From Phoronis australis (taxonomy: Eukaryota > Phoronida > Phoronidae): a DNA stretch of 64,000 bases. A program made the translations under genes and the position numbers. The stretch covers positions 244,894 to 308,893 of the forward strand of contig NMRA01000156.1 in assembly GCA_002633005.1 (NCBI GenBank). The letters run 5' to 3'. The notes beneath the pieces are model-generated. The model was given only the letters and a program-made list of their open reading frames with translations, searched no databases and had not been told where the DNA came from. Below are positions 24,601 through 38,545 of this stretch, in pieces. How positions within the stretch are numbered: the first letter of the stretch is position 1; every line of letters begins with the position of its first letter.

Positions 24601-27600
24601 ATCGCAGATGTCAGGATTGTAACAGCTTAAAAACATTCCAGCTACGCAACGCACTCAAAGCCACTGTCTTCACGATTCTCACTTTCCTGGTCATTTGAAG
24701 AATAGACATCATCTTGGCAAATAGGCAATTCAAAATTGACACGAATCACTTATCCAGAACTAAACTTCATTAGCTATTTGTGGGCATTAAACGAAAACAT
24801 TTCAAGGCTTATGACGCATGGTCTTTAGGAGAATGACGAGAATCATTCCACGGAATGTCTATTGCGTCTACAACAAGTACGTATCGATCGTGCACTTGAA
24901 TATGAAACGATGCACAACTTAAATTTCCGTCACCGAAATTCAATTACAATATAAAAACTGGCAAACAAAATTTGCTACGCTTGTTTGACTAATGATAACA
25001 TCTAATGGCATTAATCGGGTTTAGCATGAAGGCAATGACCGGCAATATTGGCCACAATGAATGCGCATGTTTTATTAATTGAAGACATCAATTCTTAACA
25101 CAAGTATTAGCATGGTACAGCGGAGTTAAGCTGCGTGTATAATTACGCTCACACGTGCTCTATCAGGAGACAGTTATTTCTTCAGCGCTGCCTATAGCTG
25201 GACGGGTTTGTCAACCAAAACGCTTTTGAAGAAGTCCTTCACCTGAATGTTTGAAGAAATTTACACTGTTCCACAATCATCAGTATTACGCAACAGACCT
25301 GATTACAAAATAATTGGCCTGTGTTCTATGGTACTCGCATGACCTTTGCAAAACTATGTGCAGTCCCAACTTGACGAAAACTACTGTTAAAAATTGCTGC
25401 ATAAAATTCATGACAGACTCATAAGAAGATCATAAGAAAACAAAATAAATATTTGTGAAACGTTACAAAGGTGATTTATTTCACCCCGTTTATCTACACA
25501 TGTACCCAGTCGATCTCCAAGTCTGATGCACGCTATTATCAACGACGAGGACTTTTCCCTCATTTTTTCCGGATACTTCTGATCAGCCTTGCAAGCACCT
25601 CAAACAGATTGTGAAAACACTATGCTTTCACATGCAACCATGATGTTTGAGAGACAAAGCTGACGAACAAACATCGTGTCTACATCTTCCAATGCACTGA
25701 CTGAGTGGAATTCATTGATTAGATATTTTGAGGCATCCAGTTGGTTGTAAACAATAAATGGAAATATAACAAATTCTACACTTATTGTACTAAATGATGT
25801 TGCGACTTGCGCCCATATCTCATGGGTTTCAGCAGGCTAGTGACCAGCTGGAACCTGTTAAGTCATGTGGCTGATCACATGACAGTTGGCGTGGAAGATA
25901 TTGAATCACGCTATTCCAGATAGATGACAACATAAACTGCAAGCCTCCGTGTCTGTTCAGAGAGATTAGGGCAGCTCTCTATGAAGCGACACAGAGGTCT
26001 CCGGTTCATGTTGTCACCTATTTGGAAAAGTTTGACTCAAGATCTCCTGTGCCGACTGTCAGTTATCAGTCAAATGACATGCCAGGTTCCAGCTAGTCAC
26101 CAACCTGCTGAATCCCATGAGATATGGGCAAAATGTCGTTTAAATTTAATACGCCCAGAATTTGTTTTATTTTCATTCATTACTAACAGGAATTATTAGC
26201 TTGATTGGTCCGTCATAACCACCAATTTGCAGTGAACTAGTGAATCTGAATAATCGCCTGGGCATACTTACGGAAAGGGGGACGAGTGTATTTTTGCGAA
26301 CCGTCAAACATTTCACGATGCAAATGTCCTTTTTTATGTAGTTGTAACAATTTTATCCACCCATGCCTTTTTCACAGACAACAAACACATTGCGATAAAA
26401 TTGTCCTTCATATTGGGCTAATACGGTTAAGTAACAAAGTCACCCAATATCTTGATAAACGATAGTCACTTGTGTGAAATCGTGATCCCAAAGTAAACAA
26501 AAGTTTACACCAAAACATTACACATGTATTTTAGAACAATCCATCAGATTCTCAAAACAGGCAAGCAATTACTGAAAATACACTCAGGGCACACTTTTTA
26601 GAAACTTTCCAAAGATACACCGACGGACGTATTTTTGGGAGGGCCTATTTTTGAAATTCCCGTAACGGTGAAGTTGAATCTGTTGGAGTTCACACGTTGC
26701 ATTTCTGTGCATGTGGGGAAAAAAGTCCCTCCGTCATGTGTTTTACAGGAAATAAAACTCATCCGTACTATGGCTTACAAGTATTTGCAAGTTCTTACTC
26801 GGCAACGCCTAAGCCACCATGATTGATGAGTTACCCGGTGCATTGACATTGCGTCATTGTTGTCCGGAGACGACTTTGTTACACTTGCATAAGATTTGAA
26901 AAAACCTTTGTTTGACGTAAAAAATTAAACCAGTTTTCGCAGCGCATCATTACTTGTGAAATCATCAAGAACAGCATAGCACATACATGTTGCTATGACG
27001 TCACTACAACAACAAGACTGCCTGGGTATTAACCCACTAATCAAATCCTTCTAAAGTCTGAAAATTATCAATCTGCCCGCAGACTTGTAATCAAATCTGA
27101 CGTTCTCAACATGTGGTCAGACTAAATGACGATACTTGGCATGATAAACCACCAGGAACAAGATCTTATTGAGCTGAAATGAAATGTACCTTTCAAAACA
27201 TTTGCCACTTGCTCCAAACAGTGCTTGTATATCCAATGATGAACAAAACTAAGTCTTCTAGACAACACTTGTCTCACCACTTAGTAGTCAGAATGGAATA
27301 AGCCTTCTAACGCTTGGTTGTCAGATGCAAGGGAAAGGAAATTGGACAGTTTTTAACAGAGAAAAATATATAAAATGTGAAAAATAAAAATAAACTTTTG
27401 GAAAGAATAAAATTGTTGAAGAAAAACAAACATGTGACCAATGTATACAATTCTTTAGCGTTGCGAAAGCATAAAAGTACCTGTTGCCTGTTCCAATTTC
27501 TAACTCTGGTGTGCATGACTGGTAGAGTTGGTAGGGACGACATCCAATTTCTTTCATTCACGGACATTTCGAAACATTGTACATTTTTGTGAGAATCAAC

Positions 27601-30600
27601 TGAATATCGCACAACACAACAGTGGCAATGCCATGGCATGACGGTCACGGGAACTTAAAAAAAAAATACTGAGATATATCCTACTGTATTAAACCCGCAC
27701 AAGAATGTGGAACACTCCACCAGCTACGCTATCGCCATCTAGTGACAAGTCAAATCTCATCTTGCTCCTACTTTATGCACTGGAAACTGGCTACTGCAGT
27801 CAATTCACTTATCAGAAACCGCCATTCAAATCAGACATTATTGCGTTATTGTGCTTAGTTTCTAAATTTTTTTTTTTTGCAAATATAATTCATTTTGGAA
27901 TTGATGCGTAATTTGTCAAGTGTATGGCAGGTAAAAGGAAGCCATGCCAACAGATCCTGGCGAACCTTGAAATCAGCTCCACACATGACAATTAAAAAAA
28001 ATAATTCACTAAACCACGAACACCAGTATGTATCCGTAATTCATCATTTGTCATTTTTACAAGACAACATTAATAAAAAATTTTCATTAATTTACTTCAT
28101 TGTAATATCCGGGACAGGCCAAACTTTACTTTCTTGATTTTAATAAAACTAAAGAATAGTAGTGCTGAATTACAATAAATACATCTTACGAAAAATGCAT
28201 AGAATTATAATTCAATCTCATTTCTCAACAAAATTAACAGCAAGTAGACTGCTATTCCAAGTTTCGCGGTATGACACTTTGCAGTGTGGTAATATATTTG
28301 AAAACATCCGAGTTTTTAACAACGGTCTCGCAAAATCACCTTTTCAAAGTCAAAATCCCGGTTCTGTTTTAGCCGTGAGAAACTGTGTGATTGTCAGGTA
28401 CTGCTGATTGACAAAATTCCGTGCTCGAAAGAACTCCCTGCGCACTTGCCCAATTCGGCCAAAAATTCAACGTAATAGCTGGTAGTCGCCCTGACCCCTG
28501 ACTTTTGCCAATTTTCAATTTAAGTGCTCACTGCATGGATAATCGAGGCCAGGACAAGTTTACGGTATTTAGCACACCATATGGCTTTTGTTAATTTCTA
28601 CACAAAAGTAAAGATTCAAATGACAATTTCCTCCATTACAAGCACAGTTTACATTGTGTAAATGCCACATAACGGCATTTGTCAACATTATTTCCAAAAA
28701 AGTAATCAGCCATTGCAAAATGGAAAATGACGATTTTGACAATTACTTATGTGTGAAACAAGTGGAAAATTACCACAGATAGGATTTTATTGTTCAACCA
28801 AGGACTGCCCAGCGAATGTAGGTGAACCCAAGCTATCTCAATCTGACCCCTTGTCAAGAGCCTGACAATGTACTAGGGATAATAAACAATCATGCTTGCT
28901 AAGAATATAACATAATCTACCATCTATCAACTTAATGGTCCCATCATGGCCATTATTTCCAAGAAGACTGCTGGTAAACTGTAGTAGGCAGTTTATCATG
29001 CCCCTGTAGAACTGAGAATTTCTTGTAGAAAGAAGTAGCTAATGTAGAGATTAATTAACAATGATACTCTGACCTTCATTGTAAAATGTCACCAATTTAG
29101 GAGGCAAAATGGGCAGAATAAGTGAAATTAATGTTTTTTGTAAATGATAAAACCGTCATCATTTTAAGCTCTATAGCATCAGATGTTTTGAGAAATTAGG
29201 GAGCCTGCCACAAGCCTTTGAAAACTGAATAAGATAGATTTTGGCACCTGTCTGAAATTGGTGATATTTAACCACAATATTTTCAGCAACGAATATCTCT
29301 GTATACTTTTGCAAGAACAGAAGGGTGCATAGTAATGGGAAGTACATGCGCTGATGCATGTTTTTATATGGGTGGCCAGGGAAGTCAAATGCATAGAAAC
29401 CAGGCATAGCAAGCACCAAAACAAATGTTTTTTCTCTCGCAAAGTCTTCCATTCGTCTTACTAAGCTACTAGGGAGCAATACAAAGCACTGAAAATCATT
29501 GACCATGACTGTGAAGATCTTTAGCAAATTACTAGTTCCAGACTAACACAAAGACCCACATATTTTCAGCACATCCTGATCGAGTGCGCGCAAGCGTGTA
29601 AGATGCACCAAGCGTTTAAGGTATACGCAAGTGCACTTGCACTCGCTACTTTCAAACGGCCAATTGAAATTTGGCCAGTAATAAGTAAATTGGATGTAAG
29701 CGTCCTACACCAAGACCCAAAATTTGCAAGTAACCAGCGTCGACTGGTGCTACGAATCCTTCATCATTCACTATGCAGAGACGTCACGTATCGTCAGGTA
29801 CCTCAGTGATGCCGTGTACTCGACTGACAGACCATTGTATTCGGTTAATGAAACTTCACGCATGGTCGACGTCGTCAGCAGCCATTTGAGGCACGTGACC
29901 GCAGACTAGGCAGGCACCTTCGGTGATAGAGGTCCTGCTTGTGCCAAAAGACGAGTGCACATCCATATAACCAGGGTGCTTGGTCAGAGATGGTGGGCAA
30001 CTGGAGGGAAATGAACAAGGAACAGGGACAGTGGAGGACATTGACCGATTATTAAATTGACACAAAAAGATGACAGACAGGTCAGAGATACTCCCAGAAA
30101 ACAGCAATTCCAATGATGTAGAGATATGAAAAATGAAGAAAGCAGTAATGAAAGTTCAAATCACATTCAACTATTACATTATTTTGTCTTCTTTCGTTCA
30201 AATCGAATGTTTCTGCAGAATTAGGACAAAAATAAAATGAATGCTGTAAAAGAAATTCAAGAAATGAATGGATGAAATATTCATCGTTTTCACAAAAAAG
30301 AAAGACATTTTTTCTACAATTTCACCGCAAAAAAGGGGGCCATCAACCGTGAAAAGCTATCATTGAAGTCTTCAGCTGCAAGGGCAATTTATGAATTCAC
30401 ACCATTACACTTGACAACAGAAAGAAATTAGCATTCAGCTTTTCAGCCGGATCTAATTTCCAATTTCTGAGAGTAATTGTCTAAAAATGACACAGCGATG
30501 AGGGTAATAGCTTACAAACACAGAATGAGTAGTTGAAAATGAGGTCTGCTAAATCGTTCTTTGACGTCATGTTACGGCTAATCGAAGATTGGTAGGTGAA

Positions 30601-33600
30601 CTCCATTTCAAACACACTATCACGTAAGCGCTGATGGTGTAGATTTACAATGACAAAATGAAATGTGTACACAACTACATTACACACTCTTAGGCTCTTT
30701 GTCGACAATAAAACCCATTTTAAGGACATGTATACAAACGCGAGTTCTGCAAAAATACACGCCAATTCCTGAATTCTCACAGAATTGTTACCACACGTGT
30801 TCAACAGACATTTCTGAGAACCAAACTGCCATTGGTTTACATGATAACAAGTTCCATAAAAACGATGACAAATAAACAATGCTTTGCATGACAAGATTGT
30901 GTTCTGCACAACCCGTTACAATTTGTTCGTGCCCTGCCCATCGGCACTGGCCGCATGTTTGAATGACCCGTGACCTGTTTAAAAAAAGCGACCAGTTTGG
31001 AAAAAAGGCATCTCTGTAATGGCATATACAATGTCTTAATTGCTTTAAATTGGGCTTAGCAATAGCTAGCCATAGACCATAACCAAATGAAGGGCAACAG
31101 TGAAGGCGCAGGTAAATGCACAAACCCACTGCGAGTACACTTGCACTACAGAGAATGTTGGCTGCCGTGCAGTTACGGCTCCTTAGTAGATGTTCCCCTT
31201 CAGGTTTTCAACCGTGATGGTATCGTGCAAGAGCAGAACATCTTGAATTGACAAACTAAACGATGCGGGGAGTATCTGACCCGATATTGGAGGATGTTGT
31301 GTATGACTGCTGCAAGCTCTACTTTCATTAAGAAAACTATTCTGACTTAGACCATCTAGAATTGTGACATTAGTCTCAAATAGTACCTTATTCAAAGTAA
31401 AGGTCGTTTCTGGGCTTGGAAAACCCCGGCAAGACATCACGGCTCATAATGAGGGAGAAGGTAATTGTACACAATCAATCACTAATGACGTTTCATTTTG
31501 GCACACGATATGGTGGACAGGTGAAATTTCAATTTCTCAAATTTCTCAACACAAAATAAGTTTTCAGGAAAATCTACTTTGCTTTTAGTAAGATGAGTAT
31601 GGTAAAATTTTGAAAATTTGAAACAATGTGGTAAACCCCTGAAAAAAGAAAGATGGTAATTTCAGCAATTCTTTTTGTCCCAAATTGACAAATTTTTACC
31701 ACACTTTGTGAATAAGGTCTAGGAGAACAGTAATTAATGCCTAAGTATCTCTTGTTGGAAGTTTGCATCCTTAGCAAAGGTAATGCCAAAAAGGCTAACT
31801 GCTGGTCAGCGAAACTGTACTATTTGAACAAAACTTAGGTAAACAATAAATCGTAATTAAAAACTCCAATTTACTTTCGTCAAATATTCAATGGAATCGG
31901 ACAATTAATACCTATCAAACAGGTCAACGTTTTAACATGTTTATTAAGAAAAATATTACGTACATTAAATGGAGCTGAGCCCAGAAAGCGTCACAAAGCA
32001 ATATATCTGGGGGCTGACTATCAAAGAGTCAATTATCTTTTGACTTTTGGGTAAAAATCAGTCTAGGGTTGGCTCAGCCTTTTTTTACAAAATCAACTCA
32101 AAATCATAACAGTAATCTGGAGAGCCTGCTCCGGAACAGACTCAAAGTGAAAAGACAAAATAATCCACTAATGGCCATAGTCTCTTAGACTTACAGGTTA
32201 CAGGTGTCAACTTGTAACTTACGTTGATGTGAAGTAAAACCTGGTATTGGGACGATCTTTAGGTAGCATAACATGGCTGCTAGTATACAAGTTTTAGGAA
32301 GCTATGGGGGCTGGTCACACACAGTAGGGACCAGTAACTCTGATCGCCACCTGGCTGCCCCAGTGGGTACTTCTCCTTCACAGCAAGTTTGATTTGGGAA
32401 CGCGTTTGACTTCATGAAAGGACCCTTTACAGTGTATGCGATTAGACGTGATGTGTTTTAAACATAATTGAAATTACATCTTCGTCCTGTAGATGCCACT
32501 GTTGCCCGGTTCCACGTGAACTGTTGCCATGTTGCTACTTAAAGGTCTCCCATTGGTTCCATGACTGAACACTAGATGGAGTGACAAAGGCTTTAGGACG
32601 ACAACTTACCTGTGCTTGCAGCGCGTACTGATCGTCAATGGCCGAGGCATTGTCACGTGATACTTTTAACAATGGACGTTTGTGCCGAACTCTACGAACA
32701 CTGAGGAATCGCCGACCATGGGGGAAATGACTACTTCCTCCTTGGCACTCTGGGAAAATTTCAATTAATGTAACTGCATCATTCAAGATAAACCAATAAT
32801 TTACGGAACGCAATTTGAGGTTTAACTTTAATTTCATTTCAACTTCAGTTGAAAGTAATGAGATTTTGAACGACCAGACATGAGCTGCGACCCATTGTGT
32901 CACAGGTCGTCTGTGGTTTCGGCTAAGACATTTGTAACTTCTATTCTAATTAAACAATTAATTATGTGACTTGTGAGTTGTCATTAAGTCAAAAGTTAGT
33001 CGTATTCGCAATATCATGCCAATGACCATCTTGGCTACAGCCGGGTGTACGGCTTTTAAAAAATGGGTCTCTGCTGTACAAGTTCCATAGTCACCTAAAA
33101 CATCGTAGATGTCGACACAGAAGAAGTTCCACAATGCTGTTCTTACGTAAAACTTGTTACAAGTTAGAAGTCAATGACTTCAAACACAATTCTTACCATC
33201 TGCACCTAAAGGAAATATGATATTTCTTGCAAAACCAATCTTTATTCAATTAGAGTAGACGGGGAAAACCAGGGGGGAATTATTCAGTGTTCTTTCGTAC
33301 CTGGGCATTTTAATTGGCAAGATTGAAAATATGAGGGTGGGAAAATGGTGATTTAATTCAGACATTTGAAGATCGGAAGGGGCACTTACACGTACATGGG
33401 CACTTAACCCGAGTCAGGCAGTGACCCTAATCCCCTATGCCCCTCAAAATTGAAGTCCACAGACCCCAAGTTCAAAGAATTTAACGCACAGTGAAGCTGC
33501 CGACGTGAAAGTTGAATCAGCGCTCACAAACCAAAGGGTGAATCCAAGGAGCTAAGTATGCGGCTTAAATCAAGAGAAAATACACGCCGCAAAATATCTG

Positions 33601-36600
33601 GCAAAATTCTAGGACTGGCCTGCCATATTAATTTAATGCCACCAAAACTAGTGAAAATGGAAAGGTGGATAAATTTAAGGGCATAATCGCAGTTAAAATT
33701 TTGAAAAAGTTTGTCATAAAAACTTCTGCTCCTACCTGAACGGTGTAATGACGCGCAGGAACAGTGCAGTGCAAGTTTCACAAGGAAATGTCTTGCGCCT
33801 TATGTTGGTCATGTATTCATAAGTATTTTGAATGGACTAAAAAGCCTCAAAATATTTAGACTTTGTATAGGTTTCCATTGCTGGTTGATTTGAGTTTGCT
33901 CTGTTGGCACCGAGTACATACCATGTATGGGAACAAGAGCAATGTGGAGCGTTGAAATGTGCCCACGATAACACCGAAAACGGTGTGCTTCTATGGATAT
34001 TTTAATATCATTAAAATGGCCATTAGATGGCACAAAATGCATCAAACACATTCGAATTGAGAAGGTCTCAGTAAAACAAAACTATTTGCCAAATTTCATG
34101 AAAATAAGACAAGGAACTCCTAAGATTTACTGAGGCAAGTGTAAAAAACAATTGACATTAGGTGGCACATAGTCCGACCAGTCTGAATTATTCAGGCGAC
34201 AAAAAGAAGAACATTGCTTCATTAGCATATAGTCTCCCAGATCCCTGATAGGTAGTTTCAAAAAGATTTTGGATGGATCTGATATTTTCAAATTTGCTGA
34301 TTATTCCAGTCATATATACCCCACATGTGCTTACAATCCACCTTTCATGGATCCTACTAAGGTTACGCCTTCAATTCCAAAGAGTTTTCCAAAAAAGACT
34401 TCCAGGATAAAATTTTCATATTCCAAGAGCAATTTAATCCACAGAAATGCAGACTAAGTAGTAATTTTACCATTGACTGTTGCCAAGGCGACCATGAACC
34501 CATACAAAGGTTCACAAAATAAGGGTCTTATAAGTTTTACTTGAGTTTACCCCTTTTCCATTTTCTTTCAATTGTTCATGAATGGTAACTACTGTATTTG
34601 CCGTAATAACAGCCCATTCCCCTATAAGCGCCCCCCCACGCGTTTTCAGACTTTGCTAAAATAAGCGCCCAGTCCATGAACGTGAACATGCGAAAAATGT
34701 CTTACCTACAGTCCTAAAATTCTACAGTAATGTCTTCAATTTATCAATAATATCCGACAGTCCTGAAAAAAATCATTGTGCGCAGAATTTGTAGACCACG
34801 AGCCTCGCCGCTATCTCGGTATTTAGCCGTGACTATACACTTCAAACTTCCGCCATGCCTCAAAAACGAACATAAAATTTCTGCTGACATTGCGAGGACC
34901 AATGGTCTGGCCTTTCAGAACAGAAGTAGTGTACTTGCCTATGGGATTGCTTTGTAGATATTTCCCGCTTTCAACAGGAATCCAAATTTCTTTGCAGGCC
35001 TACACGTGAAAACCGCGAATCGAAGACTAATAAAAAGCTTGGCCAGTGTTAAAAGCACGTGGCTAGGAAGCGCGCGCTACATACATGAACCTGTCATCAA
35101 AGACGTTAGTCAGGAACTATCCATTCATGAAACGGGTAGCATAGCATCGGCAAGAAATGAATATTGGCACTAATTTCCGACAGTTTCTAATATTATAAAA
35201 AATGTTTGCGTTATTTTTAAGATGAATGGTTTGATTAACCATAATTGGTGTTTTTAAGCCAAATATCCGATAAAATGACAACTGACAGTGAATGCTTACA
35301 CACCCTTACACCGAAAAATAACTGTCAGATAGTCAAGTACGCCGCATTCATCCACACGGCGACTAATATGGCCTTACCGAGACAAATTTCGAACGTTTTT
35401 AGCACATGAGACCGGCAAGTGCTGAAACACGCTCTGGTTTAGGCCTACTGCTTGTGCAAATTTCTGTAGATACAATGCACATCTAGCTCGTTAGATTGCG
35501 TGGCTCTGGCCAAAAATTCAGTATCTGCTCTGGCAAATGAACTCTGGTGACACGCACACGGTCGCTCACTCACAAACGCAGACAACTTCAAAACAAACGT
35601 CACGTGACAACAACGTGTGTGTTCGTCCAGACATTTTCTCATGTTGCCGATCATACATGTAGATGGCACGATGTAGTAGCACATATCTGTGCTTAAACGT
35701 GCCATTATCCCAACTACACGGGAACTTAAAAATCTTAGGGACGCTACTTGGAAAACTTAAGGGGGATTTCAGGTAATTTGCTCGAGTCGAAACAGTATTT
35801 TTATTCAAGCATTCAAGTCGCCATATCGACGATTGTGAGGCAGGCAGTCGGCGAGTTTTCGCCCTGGAATTTCAGCACAATTTTCTGTAAAATGATCGTA
35901 ATTTAGCAGCAGAGTTTGATAGCAATGCACCACGGTTTTGTAGAAAGTGTTTCATAGATTACAGATACGTCACAGAGCGTAAATATGCTTTTGATTTCAC
36001 CCATTTCGGAGACTGGGTTTCAATGGCCTTGGGTTATAATAAGCGCCCCCCTTCAAACAAACTTTTGTAAGCGCCCTGGACGGTTATTACGGCAAATACG
36101 GTACTCAAAATTTTAGGTCTTTCATTTTTAAAACACGAGCAGGACCCCCCCAAGCGACTCACCTCGTATAAGGTGGAGATCCGCTGCACTCAAACTTGTT
36201 CTTCTATCCGCCGTCAACTGGTCAACGGGGGGAGCATACTCCTTTCGCGATCGTAGCTTCACATCGCCTGCAATGCAGCCAGTGCATACATTTCCCATGA
36301 TGCTCGCCTCAAAATGTCCACCGCCAACGAGTTGGCAGACCAACATATCACGTTGGAGCACACAAAACACACCCAGGGTATGCACTCTGTGGGCACTATT
36401 TCAACTAAGGGCTGATATTGTGTCAATGTCCATATCCCCAGAGGCTGACTGATTATCTGTTGCTTGGCAAATGGGCCTACGTTCGAGACTATCCATGTCT
36501 GTTACGCAGGATGCGTTTAGTCCACGTTTTGCCGCACTAGCACGCTGCCTGCAGGGAAATTCCGTACAGTGGCCTTAACTCTCTCATCAAGCCGCAGAGC

Positions 36601-38500
36601 TCTGTGAATGAACCAAAACATTGACTGAGCGTGACTCATCGGCCCCCGGCACAGCCATTAAATCACTAACAAGCTATTTTTCTATATCACAATAATTAAA
36701 TGGAATTACGGGTGAAATCTGCTTACTCTACTTTGTGCAATGAGCATAATATTGTCAATCGATGGTTTGGAGTGCAGTGCCACTATTTCCTCAAGGACTT
36801 AAAATTGTTCACAGAAGGGTGGGATTTGCAATGCGCAGCCGTGTTCATACGAAAAGGCACACCGAACGGAAGTTCTCTTGAAATACTGATTTACAACACA
36901 TGTGCAGAGACAACAGAAGCTTTCCATCCCCTTGAAGACACTTTTCTAGGCTGTTAAGCAAGTAAATAGACAATCACCGTTTAGCATCCTAGAAGATTCC
37001 TGCCAACAACTACTGAGTTAGTAGTACACGATTTTGTGGCAATTTCAATTTTGTATTCAATGTTTCAATGCCAGTTTGGATTTACTGTTTTACCATGGAC
37101 TGCAGTACCACTTGAAGGAATATAGATAACTAATCAGTATTTGTGGATGGGCAATGTTTGATCCTTTTCTAAACCAAGTGCCATCTCTAGCGACATCTCT
37201 TGCCTACAGCCAGACAATCATCTGCTGTATATTCTGTTACCTCTCAGGCCACAAGAGTACACTTCCCATGAGGCTACTGCTGGACGAAACAAACAAGAGA
37301 TTCTTGCTAAGCATTGATGGCCACCGGTCACATAGGACTGATGACCCCAGCTGCCACCTGTTTGCATATGCCTGAACTAAATACTTCAAGGAAAGTGAAA
37401 TAAGGACGTACCATTATCTACCAAACTCGTCGAGGTTAACACCCACATTTTGCTTAACGCCCACCGCTAAATTTCTGAATTTTCATTTTTCAATGTCCAC
37501 GCTTGATTTAACCCCCATCCCCAACTTATACTAGCAAAGCTTTGTCCTTTGAGTTAGGATTAGTCACTTTCAACACAACCTTGTCCTACTGGAGTGAGTA
37601 AAATACCCACTCTCTACTAGAGGAGAAACGAAACGGTTCTTTTGGTTCATTTTCATTCTATTTATCGAGCTCTTGTGTAAGAAATGTTAAAGGCAATCAT
37701 ACGGGCAAATGGATCGTTGGCGTAAACGACCAGCCCAGACTTCTCAAAATTTTCTTTTGTTCTGCGGTTAATGCCAGCCCCATCACTAAGGCAAAATGTA
37801 CACACTCTGAAGATATAAGAATAATAAGAAACAAATCAAAAAAATTGCATGTAACTGCAGACAAAAATATTCGCTAAAATTGCCATATCGCTGTTTTTCA
37901 TTGCTGCAATTACTCAAAATATAATCAAGCGTCGTTTGGTAATAGCTACACGTATGCCACATAAACAACGCTAAAAGTAAAGTAAATTTTTCAGAGATAT
38001 TTTTGTTGAGGAGCTTGACAAAATGAAAGCTCACCTCTCTGCCATAGTGCATCTCAAAATGCAAATTTTAACCAAAATTGCTACACTGGGACGTACTAAC
38101 TGCGGTAGAAAAACTTCAGCAAAAGCCAAACTTCTGACTTCAGCCTGAAGTCATATTTCACCAGTTCTGTGTTCTCATTCTGTGCGCCACACAAACATTA
38201 TTTTGAAGTTTCCACGGCAATGATTTATCATCTGGTAATCAAAAACTTAAGATGTTTGTTTACTTTTTTGCACATGGTCTGTCAGCAACGACAACAACCC
38301 CTGGACAGAACAGTGAAAACAAGCCAAAGCAAGCTGGCGGCGGGAATTTTTATGCTCTACATGAACAGAGGTCTAATTTTTGACACAGCTATTTGTCCCA
38401 GGGTCGAGGGGATTATTACTAAACCTCAGAAAGTTTTGTCTCTTCATTGTCACTCATATGTTATCCATTGCTGTGCGTGCGTGTGTGCATGCATGCGTGT

Positions 38501-38545
<45 letters not shown>

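Larger units (their letters stand above)
23159..32609 (-). other. PDE7 large intron between exons 4 and 5
   Basis: About 9.45 kb. Contains the palindrome at 25743-26192 and one copy of the GATATGGTGGACAGGTG dispersed family (31503-31715). I see no other exon or RNA gene in it. Confidence 0.6.

Noticed and set aside
36268-36385. Upstream extension of the PDE7 exon 3 frame as an alternative start
   Set aside because: The acceptor at 36268-36269 joins exon 2 to GDVKLRSR exactly as in PDE7 homologues; the upstream part has no homology.
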